From positions 1 through 16,246 of the forward strand of contig CAMLMI010000071.1 of NCBI GenBank assembly GCA_946480965.1: DNA of 16,246 nt, written 5' to 3'. Under the pieces are notes generated by a model. That model was not told the DNA's origin. It saw only the letters and a program-made list of their open reading frames with translations, and ran no database searches. The DNA is from an uncultured Verrucomicrobiales bacterium (GTDB lineage Bacteria > Verrucomicrobiota > Verrucomicrobiae > Limisphaerales > CANJSG01). The translations under genes were made by a program, and so were the position numbers. Below, in pieces: positions 1 through 7,384 of this stretch; position 1 is the first letter of the stretch; each line of letters starts with the position of its first letter.

Positions 1-609
1 CAGCTCTCGTCCATCTACCACGACGTGGTGAAGGACCGGCTCTACACCGACGCCGCCAATTCCCCGCGCCGCCGCAGCACCCAGACCGCGCTGCACCGCA
101 TCGTCACCGGCCTCTGCCAGATGCTCAGCCCCATGCTGGCCTTCACCGCCGACGAAGCCTGGGAAGCGATTCCCGGCAAGCCGACCGCCAGCGTCCACGA
201 GAGCGAATGGCAGCCCAGCGCCCCCGCCACCTCGGCCGAGACCAAGGCCGATTGGCAGACGCTCTTCCGCATCCGCGAACAGGTCTTGCCCGTGCTGGAG
301 AAGCAGCGCCAGGCCAAAGTCATCGGCAAGGCATTGGAAGCCGTGGTCTATCTGAACCTGCCCGCCGAAGACCAAGCCGTCGCCCAGCGGTTGTCCGCCG
401 AACTGACCGAAGTCCTGAACGTCTCCGCCCTCGTCCTCGGCGAACGTCCGGCCGGCGACACGTCCACCGACGCGATCATCGCCCGCCCCGGCCAGGAAAC
501 CGGCCGCGTGAAGTGCGAACGCTGCTGGCACTGGGAAAACGACGTCGGCCGAAACGCGGCGCATCCGACCTTGTGCGGACGCTGCACGGTGGCGGTGACG
601 TTGAGCTGA
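1..609 (+). CDS. ileS: Isoleucyl-tRNA synthetase, C-terminal part (5' end outside window)
   Basis: The frame is open from base 1 and ends at TGA 607-609, so this is the last 202 codons of a longer gene. IleS charges tRNA-Ile with isoleucine in the cytoplasm. Near the start the sequence reads LSSIYHDVVKDRLYT, and then LSPMLAFTADEAWEAIPG, both typical of the class I (Ile/Val/Leu) anticodon-binding domain. The end carries the C-terminal zinc finger of bacterial IleS, with pairs CERC and CGRC about 20 residues apart around HWEND. The HIGH and KMSKS catalytic motifs lie upstream of the window. The gene is followed by an inverted repeat (619-705), not by lspA, which often follows ileS in other bacteria. 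Identification is confident; only completeness is unknown. Confidence 0.95.
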   Translation, partial: QLSSIYHDVVKDRLYTDAANSPRRRSTQTALHRIVTGLCQMLSPMLAFTADEAWEAIPGKPTASVHESEWQPSAPATSAETKADWQTLFRIREQVLPVLEKQRQAKVIGKALEAVVYLNLPAEDQAVAQRLSAELTEVLNVSALVLGERPAGDTSTDAIIARPGQETGRVKCERCWHWENDVGRNAAHPTLCGRCTVAVTLS

Positions 610-618
610 AAGGGAAAC

Positions 619-705
619 TTCGGCGTTCGGCGTTCGGAGTTCAGCGTTCAAAGTTCGGAGTTTCCGGAAACGCTGAACGTTCAACGTCGAACTCTGAACG
701 CCGAA
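619..705. repeat. Imperfect inverted repeat after ileS
   Basis: The left arm (about 619-649) is built of repeated GTTCGG/GTTCAG units. The right arm (about 668-705) is its approximate reverse complement, built of GAACG/GAACTC units, with a short TTCCGGAA-like palindrome between them. It starts nine bases after the ileS stop. The transcript would fold into a long imperfect hairpin, so it could slow or end transcription, but no T-run follows. It looks like one of the dispersed hairpin elements in this window rather than a gene. Confidence 0.75.
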
Positions 706-755
706 ATCTTCCCACGTGACGCCTCCGGTTCCCGGTTCCATGCTCCGCGCCGCTC

Positions 756-1169
756 ATGGACATCCAGATCGCCGCCCTGTGTGACGCCGCCAACGACTAT
801 GGCGGCAAGCTCTGCGTCCTGGGCGCGTTCGACTCGCTCCTCACCGCGCAGTTCCCCGCCCTCCATCCCCAATGCGCCATCGCCCTGCGCATCGTCTTCG
901 AGAAGATGGAGGAGGGCGCCCACAAGCTGCGCATCGCGCTGGTGGACGACGACGGCCACGCGGTCATGCCTTCCATCGAGCTGCCGATCAAGGTCGCGGT
1001 GCCGGCCGATGCCACCTTTCTCTCGCAGAACATCATCGTGAGCATCCAGCAGCTGAAGTTCGAGCGCGCGGGCACCTACTCCATCGACCTCGCGATCGAC
1101 GGCCGCCACGAGAAGAGCATCCCCCTTTCTGTGCGCCTGTTCGTCCCGCCCCAACCGCCGACGCCATGA
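756..1169 (+). CDS. DUF6941-like small cytoplasmic protein
   Basis: This is a 137-residue protein of unknown function. It has no signal peptide and no membrane segment. The order AALCDAAND, GGKLCVLGAFDSL, FPALHPQCAIALRI, an acidic EEG turn with HKLRIALVDDDG, and an alternating beta-strand C-terminus ending in SIPLSVRLFV resembles the DUF6941 family as I remember it. The likely fold is a small beta-sandwich; this is inference. I chose the ATG at 756 because it opens exactly at the conserved-looking MDIQIAALCDAAN segment. No Shine-Dalgarno is visible. Its TGA overlaps the ATG of holB (ATGA at 1166-1169), so the two are probably translationally coupled. A role in replication is suggested only by that neighbour. 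Confidence 0.8.
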   Translation: MDIQIAALCDAANDYGGKLCVLGAFDSLLTAQFPALHPQCAIALRIVFEKMEEGAHKLRIALVDDDGHAVMPSIELPIKVAVPADATFLSQNIIVSIQQLKFERAGTYSIDLAIDGRHEKSIPLSVRLFVPPQPPTP

Positions 1170-2200
1170 CCTTCGCCCGCCTCGCCCCGGAACAGCAGCA
1201 GGCCGCCTCGATCCTCCAGCGCAGCTTGGAGCGCGGTCGGCTGGGCCATGCGTATCTCTTCACCGGCGCGGTGATGGAGCCGTTGGAGCAGGTCGCCACC
1301 GCGTTGGCCGCCACCTTGAACTGTCTCCAGCCCGTGCGGCACGACGCGGACGGACCGGCGGTCGATGCTTGCGGGCGTTGCTCGGTCTGCCGCCGCATCG
1401 CGGACGGAAATTTCCCCGACCTCACTTGGGTTCGCCCGGAATCGAAGACCCGGATCATCGCCGTGGACCAGATCCGCGAACTGATCCAAACGGTGAACCT
1501 CAAGGCCACCGAGGCGCGCTTCAAGATCGGGGTCATCGCCGGGGCCGACCGGATGCAGGCCTCGGCGGCGAACGCGTTCCTCAAGACGCTGGAAGAGCCG
1601 CCGGCGGGATCGGTCCTGCTGCTGCTTTCCACGGAGCCGCATCGCTTGCTGGAGACCATCGTGTCGCGCTGCCTGCGGCTGAACATCGGGGGTGAACGGC
1701 GCTTGGACCCGGCGGAGATCGCGTGGCTGGAGGACTTCGCGCGCAAGGCGCAGCAGGAGGGCGGCGGGCTCTTCGGGCGCTATCAGCTCCTGGAGACGCT
1801 GACGCTGCGCCTCGGCGAAATGAAGGAGCAGATCGAGGAACGGCTGACCGCCGCGTCGCCGCTCCAGCGTTTCGACGATGCGGACAAAGGGCTGCGGGAG
1901 AAGTGGGAGGAAGAACTGGCCGCCGCCATCGAGGCGGAATATCGCGGGCGTCGCGCGGAAATGCTCGGACTGCTCCAGCGTTGGCTGCGCGACGTGTGGG
2001 TCCACACGCTGCCCATGACCGACCGCGATCTCCAGGTGCCGCCTCTGGCCGAGGCCAGCGCGGCGGTCGCGAAGCGGCTCACGCCGCAGAAGGCGCTGGA
2101 GAATCTCCAGGCCATCGAGACGCTCCAGCGCACGCTGTTCACCAACGTGCAGGAGGCATTGGCCTGCGAAGTGGGCTTCCTGCGGCTGCGGCTGGCGTGA
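1166..2200 (+). CDS. holB: DNA polymerase III, delta' subunit (clamp loader)
   Basis: This 344-residue protein is the delta' subunit of the clamp loader, which opens the beta clamp and places it on primed DNA. RGRLGHAYLFTG is the usual opening of the AAA+ domain. The Walker A region that follows (TGAVMEPLEQ) lacks GKT, as expected for a subunit that does not hydrolyse ATP. A zinc module is visible at Cys53 and the C69-x2-C72-x2-C75 cluster. RMQASAANAFLKTLEEPP at about 129-146 and the SRC motif at 167-169 are hallmarks of clamp-loader subunits. The C-terminal 130 residues are helical and diverged. The start is the ATG overlapping the stop of the preceding gene; the open frame reaches further upstream, but that part matches the other gene's shadow. 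No thymidylate kinase gene, a common partner, is present. Confidence 0.92.
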   Translation: MTFARLAPEQQQAASILQRSLERGRLGHAYLFTGAVMEPLEQVATALAATLNCLQPVRHDADGPAVDACGRCSVCRRIADGNFPDLTWVRPESKTRIIAVDQIRELIQTVNLKATEARFKIGVIAGADRMQASAANAFLKTLEEPPAGSVLLLLSTEPHRLLETIVSRCLRLNIGGERRLDPAEIAWLEDFARKAQQEGGGLFGRYQLLETLTLRLGEMKEQIEERLTAASPLQRFDDADKGLREKWEEELAAAIEAEYRGRRAEMLGLLQRWLRDVWVHTLPMTDRDLQVPPLAEASAAVAKRLTPQKALENLQAIETLQRTLFTNVQEALACEVGFLRLRLA

Positions 2201-2203
2201 AGT

Positions 2204-2359
2204 GGAGCGCGGACGGTCACGTCCGCGAGGCCGCGCACCAAGCGGAAGAAGGTCCATCTTTGACGGTCGTCGTCTTCACCGAACGGTGTTCGTCCAGCAC
2301 GGCGGATCGGTCCTGCCTTGGATTCGGGCTGGACTCGCGGACGTGACCGTCCGCGCTCC
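2204..2359. repeat. 156-bp MITE-like element with perfect 26-bp inverted ends
   Basis: Arms 2204-2229 and 2334-2359 are exact reverse complements over 26 bases. Each arm is also a hairpin of its own, CGCGGACG/CGTCCGCG (8 bp) around a four-base loop (GTCA on the left, TGAC on the right). The element begins three bases after the holB stop. A half copy lies at 2518-2533 and another full arm at 14685-14710. No protein is encoded inside. Confidence 0.85.
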
Positions 2360-2365
2360 TTTTTT
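2336..2365 (+). terminator. Likely intrinsic terminator for holB, formed by the right arm of the repeat
   Basis: Stem CGCGGACG (2336-2343), loop TGAC, stem CGTCCGCG (2348-2355), then CTCC and six T (2360-2365). The four-base gap between stem and T-run is longer than ideal, so termination may be partial. It sits 136 bases after holB, inside a mobile-looking repeat. Confidence 0.5.
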
Positions 2366-2396
2366 GACTGCATCGTTCCGGCTTAGGCCAGCGCGC

Positions 2397-2509
2397 TGTA
2401 GGCCCGGTCCCCCGACCGGGCGTCGTCCTCTGGCCCGTGGCGCTGCTTCTGCCAATGGAATCCCCTCGGCAACCACTTGGCCTCGCCGGGTTCGGGAACC
2501 CGGCCTACA
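2397..2509. repeat. 113-bp inverted-repeat element with TGTAGG/CCTACA ends
   Basis: The left arm (2397-2421) and right arm (2485-2509) match as reverse complements at 20 of 25 positions, with outer ends TGTAGGCC and GGCCTACA. Each arm is a hairpin (CCCGGTC/GACCGGG on the left, GGGTT/AACCC on the right), so stems persist although the arms have drifted apart. Together with the element at 2204-2359 it fills most of the 344-base gap between holB and the next gene. I see no gene or RNA in that gap. Confidence 0.75.
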
Positions 2510-2517
2510 AGGCAACT

Positions 2518-2533
2518 TGACCGTCCGCGCTCC
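2518..2533. repeat. Half copy of the GACCGTCCGCG repeat arm
   Basis: These 16 bases, TGACCGTCCGCGCTCC, are identical to 2344-2359, the inner half of the right arm of the larger element. It lies 11 bases beyond the stop codon of the minus-strand gene at 2545, and the partner half is missing. It is a decayed or partial copy. Confidence 0.65.
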
Positions 2534-2544
2534 GGATTCTTCCG

Positions 2545-5322
2545 CTACTTCTCGCTCCGGATCGTTTCCGGGCCGCAGACGGCTTCATTGACGGAGAAGG
2601 GTTGGAGGATGCCTTGGCCGAGCATGAATTGCCGGTAGATCAACCAATAGGCGAACGGGATCGGGATCTCCACCTGAGGCACGTGCTGGTAGGAACCGAA
2701 TCCGCAGGAGCTGGGGTTGGGATCGATGATGCCGGTGTCGTCGTTGTCCAAGTGATAGACGCGCGGTCCGTGCCAGTGGGCGTCGGCGCAGTTGTCCGGA
2801 TAGGCGAGGCGGAACTGGAGCATGGGGTAGTTCTTGCCGTTCAGGACGAGGCAGCGGACGGGCACGTAGGGGTTGAGCTGGTCGTCGAGGAGGATGGGCG
2901 GATTGGCCAGCCGCAGCAGGTCGGGGATGATGATGGTCTGGACCGCGGCGAGGAAGACGGAGTTCTGGTAGAGGCGATAGACCAGCGGGTTGTTGGAGAA
3001 CGTCGCCACCGCGCCGAGGAAGGCCGAGGTGTTCGGGTCCATGCTGGCCAGGAGCATGATGGACAGGGCCGAGCCCGTGACCGGGTCGAGCGTGGCGCTG
3101 GTGCCGAGGCGCCAGAGATCGTTCACGCGGGGATACAGCGTGCGGGCCACGCCGGGCGCGAGGTGGTAGTAGTCGGTCGTTCCGAAGGGCGCGGAGAGCA
3201 GGCTCTGGAGCTGCCAGAAGTAGAAAGGACTCAACGGGGGATCGGGCAGGCAGTCCTTGAAATAGCCGCCACCGAAGGGCGAGGTGAAGGTGTCGTCGAT
3301 GGGATCGAAATCCACCAGCGTGGCGCTCCGCTCCAGCGTCACCGCGGCGTCGGGCACGTAGGAGAACGGGAGCTTGAACGTGTCGCGCCGGCCCAGCTCC
3401 GGCGGGAAGAAGAAGGGGGCGGTCCGCGCCGGGGTGACGGTGTAGGTGGGCGAGGCTTCGCCGCCGTCGGACAGGGCGTAGCGGACGTAGCCGCCGACCT
3501 TCAGCACCGTTTCCGTGCCGGGGATGTAGAAGTAGCCGTTGCCGAACGGATCGGTCGTGGCGGAAGCCTTCTCGGCCCAGGCGTTGTTTTCCCAAACGGA
3601 GACGCGGTAGTTCGTGTCGGGCGTGGCGGAGAAGCGGAGCGCCTGGTTGGCCGGAGTGATCGGGCCGGCGGCGGCGGCGTTGAGGCGGACCTCGTCGAAG
3701 GAATAGCCGAGGCGGAGCGGGTTGAACCGGCCCAGGCCGGAGTCGAGATACGCCTCGGTGTGCTGCTGGTAGCGGGTCGTGCTGCCGGAGAGATCGGTGA
3801 AGCCATAGGCCCATTTGCCGTCGTAGGAGATGCCCAGCCGCCAAACATCGGTGCGGCCCGATCCGAGCGATCCCTTGAGCGCGGTGCCGGTGGCGAAGCC
3901 GTCGTCGCCGCTGCCGGTGAACTGGTGGAGATCGCGCGTGGCGCGGTCGAGGATCACGCCGGTGCCGTCGAACGGGTTCCAGGCGAGATGCGCGCCGGCC
4001 AGGAACTTGTCCGAGCTGAAGAGCAGGCGCTTGGACGAAGCCTCCACGCGACCGTCGCTGTCCATGTCGTAGAAGCCGTAGCACTGGAAGGAGCTTCCGC
4101 CCGCCGCCGGCCCGCCCACGTAGAGCCTCCGGCCGTCGAACCCGCCGAGCGTGATGCCGTCGAGCTCCGGCAGGGTGAAGGTCTCCGTCTCGCGCGTGCC
4201 GTCGGACTTGCCGGAGATGCGCCAGAAACGGTTGTCGAGGTCGAGCGTCGGCGTGGTGCCGGGATTGAGCACATCGGCGTAGCCGCCGAGATAGGTCGTG
4301 TAGGGGTGGGAGGTGCCGGGCTTGCGGACGGTGTCCACGAAGTAGCCGGCTTTCTTGAAGGGCTCGTTGTAGCCGTTCAGCGAAGTCAGCTTGCCGGAAA
4401 GCGTGAGGCTCAAGGTGTCGCGGTAGTAGGAGCGGAGATCGATCTTCCATTCCTCGCGCGGCAGAAGTTCGCCGTGGATCAGGGCCAGCAGATCACGGGC
4501 GCGGGTGCGCTTGGCGTCGTCGGTCAACGTGGCGTCGTTGAGCAGGCGTCGGCCGATGCTGCGGGCGAAGCCGGTGCCGTTGGTGGGCAGGGTCAGATTC
4601 GAGGAAATGCCGGAGAGAACCGTCACCAGTTCCTCCAGCCGTTCGACGGCGTTCGATCCGGCGGCGATGGCGCGCAATTGGTTCGTGAGCGCCCAGGTGG
4701 CGTGCTCGGTGGCGTTCTGCGGCGGTTTCCACTCGTAGCCCGGGAGCGTCAGGTAGTCGCCCTGGTAGGCGAGGGAGAGGCCCAGCTTGAGGCCATCGGG
4801 ATCGTGGAGCTGGATGCGCGTCTGGCCGGGGAGAGGCTGCGGTATCCAGTAGAAGTTGATCGCCTCCGTGCCGTAGCTGGGCGAGCCGTCGTCGCGCAGC
4901 TCCACCTCCATGCCGGGCAAGCCGCCGAAGGCGAGGCCGACGCGCCGGTTGTTGAGCAGTTGGGCCAGGGCGTCGCCGGAACGCGCGTCGTCACGGGCGA
5001 TGACCCCCACGGCCTCGATCATGGCGAGCGGGATGGCGTTGAACCGGTCGGTCACGATCTGGTCGGTCGGGAAGGCGTTGAACGGCGCGCGTTTCTTCAG
5101 CTCCGCCAGGCTGTTGCTCGGCAACGGCGTGGCGGGGATGGCGTTGAGCAGATGCTCCAGGAGGTCGCCGACCGGGCGGTCCAGCTCGGCCGCCGTGAGG
5201 GGCGTGACCGGGACGCTGGCGGTGTGGTCGCCCATGCGGCCGACGACGATGGTGGCGCGGAGGGAAGCGGCTGCTCCGAGAACGACGACCAGCAGCCCGG
5301 CGAACAAGGCGGACGTTTTCAT
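2545..5322 (-). CDS. Large secreted protein of unknown function
   Basis: I do not recognise this 925-residue protein. The ATG at 5322 gives a clean signal peptide (MKTSALFAGLLVVVLGAAAS, cleavage near LRA, residue 23); the 30 extra upstream residues of the open frame would spoil it. No strong Shine-Dalgarno is visible. Residues 40-300 look helical, with short repeated AELKKRAPFNAFPT-like helices. Residues about 365-545 are rich in beta strands with repeated WRISGKSDG, LAWNPFDGTGVI, VWRLGISYDGKWAYG units, compatible with a beta-propeller. DMDSDGRVE at 419-427 is calcium-loop-like. Residues 550-690 look like Ig or fibronectin strands. The end has Cys845, HWHG at 849-852 and DPNPSSCGFG at 867-876, a compact Cys/His cluster that could bind metal or form a disulfide. 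It is divergent from the peptide-binding lipoprotein gene with a 212-base shared upstream region. A surface or extracellular role is inferred. Confidence 0.8.
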   Translation of the reverse strand: MKTSALFAGLLVVVLGAAASLRATIVVGRMGDHTASVPVTPLTAAELDRPVGDLLEHLLNAIPATPLPSNSLAELKKRAPFNAFPTDQIVTDRFNAIPLAMIEAVGVIARDDARSGDALAQLLNNRRVGLAFGGLPGMEVELRDDGSPSYGTEAINFYWIPQPLPGQTRIQLHDPDGLKLGLSLAYQGDYLTLPGYEWKPPQNATEHATWALTNQLRAIAAGSNAVERLEELVTVLSGISSNLTLPTNGTGFARSIGRRLLNDATLTDDAKRTRARDLLALIHGELLPREEWKIDLRSYYRDTLSLTLSGKLTSLNGYNEPFKKAGYFVDTVRKPGTSHPYTTYLGGYADVLNPGTTPTLDLDNRFWRISGKSDGTRETETFTLPELDGITLGGFDGRRLYVGGPAAGGSSFQCYGFYDMDSDGRVEASSKRLLFSSDKFLAGAHLAWNPFDGTGVILDRATRDLHQFTGSGDDGFATGTALKGSLGSGRTDVWRLGISYDGKWAYGFTDLSGSTTRYQQHTEAYLDSGLGRFNPLRLGYSFDEVRLNAAAAGPITPANQALRFSATPDTNYRVSVWENNAWAEKASATTDPFGNGYFYIPGTETVLKVGGYVRYALSDGGEASPTYTVTPARTAPFFFPPELGRRDTFKLPFSYVPDAAVTLERSATLVDFDPIDDTFTSPFGGGYFKDCLPDPPLSPFYFWQLQSLLSAPFGTTDYYHLAPGVARTLYPRVNDLWRLGTSATLDPVTGSALSIMLLASMDPNTSAFLGAVATFSNNPLVYRLYQNSVFLAAVQTIIIPDLLRLANPPILLDDQLNPYVPVRCLVLNGKNYPMLQFRLAYPDNCADAHWHGPRVYHLDNDDTGIIDPNPSSCGFGSYQHVPQVEIPIPFAYWLIYRQFMLGQGILQPFSVNEAVCGPETIRSEK

Positions 5323-5534
5323 GGCGCGGCGAAGGGAAGAGGGTGTGGGAACGACGCCAGTTTCTAGCGCAGCGCCCGTTTCGGAACAAGCCGCATGTCC
5401 GCGGCGCGGCACTGCGGGGCGAAATTAGCGGCCGGGTTCGGTTGACCGTGGCGCGCGCCGGAAGGCAGCATCCGCCCCCGACAACGCGGCGAGTGGCGCG
5501 AAGACGGCACCCGCACTACCGTCGCAAAAAAATC

Positions 5535-7166
5535 ATGAAACAGTTCCTACCCCTCCTCACCGCTTGCCTCGCCCTCGTGGCGGTCGGCTGCAAGCCCGCC
5601 AAAACCCGCGTCCAGGTCGCCAACGAAGAGCAGATCCTCCTGCTCGGCAACGGCGGCGAACCCCAGGGGCTCGATCCCCACAAGGTCGAGGGCGTGATGG
5701 AACACCACGTCCTCATGGCGCTCTACGAGGGCCTGACCGGCGTCGATCCCAAGACGCTCAAGCCCACCCCCGGCCAGGCCGAGCGCTGGGAGATCTCGCC
5801 CGACAAGAAGACCTACACGTTCTTCATCCGCAAGGACGCCAACTGGTCCAACGGCGATCCCGTGACGGCCGACGACTTCGCCCAGTCCTTCGTCCGCATC
5901 CTCACCCCGTCCCTCGGCTCCCACTACGCCGAGATGCTCCACTGCATCAAGAACGCCAAGCCGTTCAACGCCGGCGAGCTGAAGGACCCCTCCCAGCTCG
6001 GCATCCGCGTGATCGACGCCAAGACGCTGGAGCTCACCCTGGAATGCCCCACGCCGTATCTCCTCAGCATGATGGGCCTGCACTACACCTGGTGGCCGGT
6101 CCACATGGCCACGATCAAGAAGTTCGGCGACCCCTACGCGCTGGACAACACCGCCTGGACCCGGCCGGAGAACTCCGTGGTCAACGGCCCCTTCGTCCTG
6201 ACCGAATGGAAGCCGAACAACATCATCCGCGTCCGCCGCAACACCAATTATTGGGACAACGCCACGGTGAAGCTCAACGGCATCGACTTCTTCCCCATCG
6301 ACAGCGCCGACAGCGAGGAGCGCTCCTTCCGCGCCGGCCAGCTCCACGCCACCGAGACCCTGCTGCCCACCAAGATCGCCGTTTACAAGAAGGAGAACCC
6401 CGGCGTCCTCCGCATCGATCCCTACCTGGCCAACTACTTCTACCGGCTCAACGTCACCGACCCCGTGCTGAAGGACAAACGCATCCGCCACGCCCTCAGC
6501 ATGGCCCTCGACCGCCAGGCCATCGTGGATACCGTGACCCGTGGCGACCAGCGGCCCGCCTTTGCCCTCACCCCGCCCGACACGATGGGCTACACCTCCA
6601 CGGCCCAGTTGAAGTTCGACGTCGAAGGGGCCAAGAAGCTCCTGGCCGAGGCCGGTTATCCGGACGGCAAGGGCCTTCCCCCCATTGAGATCCACTACAA
6701 CACCCTGGAAACCCACAAGGCCGTGGCCGAAGCCGTGCAGCAGATGTGGCGCAAGAACCTCGGTGTCGAGGTCACGCTGCGGAACGAAGAGTGGAAAGTC
6801 TATATGGCCACCCAGAACCAGACCAACTACATGGTCAGCCGCGCCGGTTGGACGGGAGACTACGTCGATCCCAACACCTTCCTCAGCACCTTCCTCTCCT
6901 ACGCCGGCAACAACCGCACCGGCTGGAACAATCCCGAGTATGACCGCCTCGTCGAAGCCGCCATGTGCATGGCCGACGAACAGGAACGCACCAAGACCCT
7001 CCAGGCGGCCGAAGCCATCCTGCTCGATGATCTTCCCCTCATCCCCATCTACTACTACACCCGCGTCCACCTCGTTAGCCCGGACGTGAAGGGCTGGTAT
7101 CCCAACCTCCTCGACCAGCACCCCTACAAGTTCGTCTATCTGGAGGCGACCCCGGCGGCCAAATAA
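5535..7166 (+). CDS. Peptide ABC transporter substrate-binding lipoprotein (OppA type, SBP_bac_5)
   Basis: At 543 residues it has the length usual for OppA-like periplasmic oligopeptide-binding proteins. The N-terminus MKQFLPLLTACLALVAVGC is a lipoprotein signal, with Cys19 as the anchor; residue -3 is Ala, slightly off the LVI preference. EEQILLLGNGGEPQGLDPHKVEG, then ALYEGLTGVDPKTLKPTPGQAERWEIS and YTFFIRKDANWSNGDPVTADDF, form the family 5 signature. NGPFVLTEWKPNN and RHALSMALDRQAI are also typical. It would capture short peptides outside the inner membrane and pass them to OppBCDF, but no permease or ATPase gene is in the window, so this is an orphan binding protein or uses a transporter encoded elsewhere. 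The ATG at 5535 follows an A-rich leader (CAAAAAAATC) with no Shine-Dalgarno; the longer frame upstream would destroy the lipoprotein signal. Confidence 0.93.
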   Translation: MKQFLPLLTACLALVAVGCKPAKTRVQVANEEQILLLGNGGEPQGLDPHKVEGVMEHHVLMALYEGLTGVDPKTLKPTPGQAERWEISPDKKTYTFFIRKDANWSNGDPVTADDFAQSFVRILTPSLGSHYAEMLHCIKNAKPFNAGELKDPSQLGIRVIDAKTLELTLECPTPYLLSMMGLHYTWWPVHMATIKKFGDPYALDNTAWTRPENSVVNGPFVLTEWKPNNIIRVRRNTNYWDNATVKLNGIDFFPIDSADSEERSFRAGQLHATETLLPTKIAVYKKENPGVLRIDPYLANYFYRLNVTDPVLKDKRIRHALSMALDRQAIVDTVTRGDQRPAFALTPPDTMGYTSTAQLKFDVEGAKKLLAEAGYPDGKGLPPIEIHYNTLETHKAVAEAVQQMWRKNLGVEVTLRNEEWKVYMATQNQTNYMVSRAGWTGDYVDPNTFLSTFLSYAGNNRTGWNNPEYDRLVEAAMCMADEQERTKTLQAAEAILLDDLPLIPIYYYTRVHLVSPDVKGWYPNLLDQHPYKFVYLEATPAAK

Positions 7167-7190
7167 CCGGTCCTCCATCCGTTCCCGAGC

Positions 7191-7225
7191 CGAGCGCGCC
7201 TCCCGTGGTCGCGCTCGTTGCTTTT
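7191..7225 (+). terminator. Intrinsic terminator after the peptide-binding protein gene
   Basis: Perfect 8-bp stem CGAGCGCG (7191-7198) and CGCGCTCG (7210-7217) with an 11-base loop, followed at once by TTGCTTTT. It lies 24 bases after the TAA stop at 7164-7166. It would separate the binding-protein transcript from serB. The rest of the gap, 7226-7384, shows no gene, RNA or clear promoter. Confidence 0.7.
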
Positions 7226-7384
7226 GGCCCTGGAGACGAAGCATCGGGAACGCCTGACTCAGTTCAGGTGAGGCAGCAGCGACTGCGTTGGCGGTCCCTC
7301 CCTCTCCCCGGAACGGGCGGTTGAGGCGCGGCGTCTTTCCGCGTGCGTTTCGCCGGGGCGGTTCCTAACGTCCGGCGCTCTGGA

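Noticed and set aside
872..1165. N-terminal extension of holB upstream of 1166
   Set aside because: It is the out-of-frame shadow of the DUF6941-like gene, arginine- and alanine-rich; the family N-terminus fits ATG 1166.
2201..2544. Small gene in the 344-base gap
   Set aside because: Both strands translate into repeat-arm sequence with no start signal or domain; the gap is explained by two inverted-repeat elements and a half arm.
2602..5367. 921-codon open frame on the + strand, antisense to the secreted protein
   Set aside because: The translation is a monotonous V/G/E/A/R mixture with no domain, as expected for the complement of a GC-rich gene. The minus strand has a signal peptide and varied protein-like composition.
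5442..5447. TTGACC as a -35 box for the peptide-binding protein gene
   Set aside because: No acceptable -10 box lies 16-19 bases downstream.
5547..7244. 565-codon open frame on the - strand across the peptide-binding protein
   Set aside because: It is low-complexity V/G/D/L/H translation opposite a clear SBP_bac_5 protein; a shadow.
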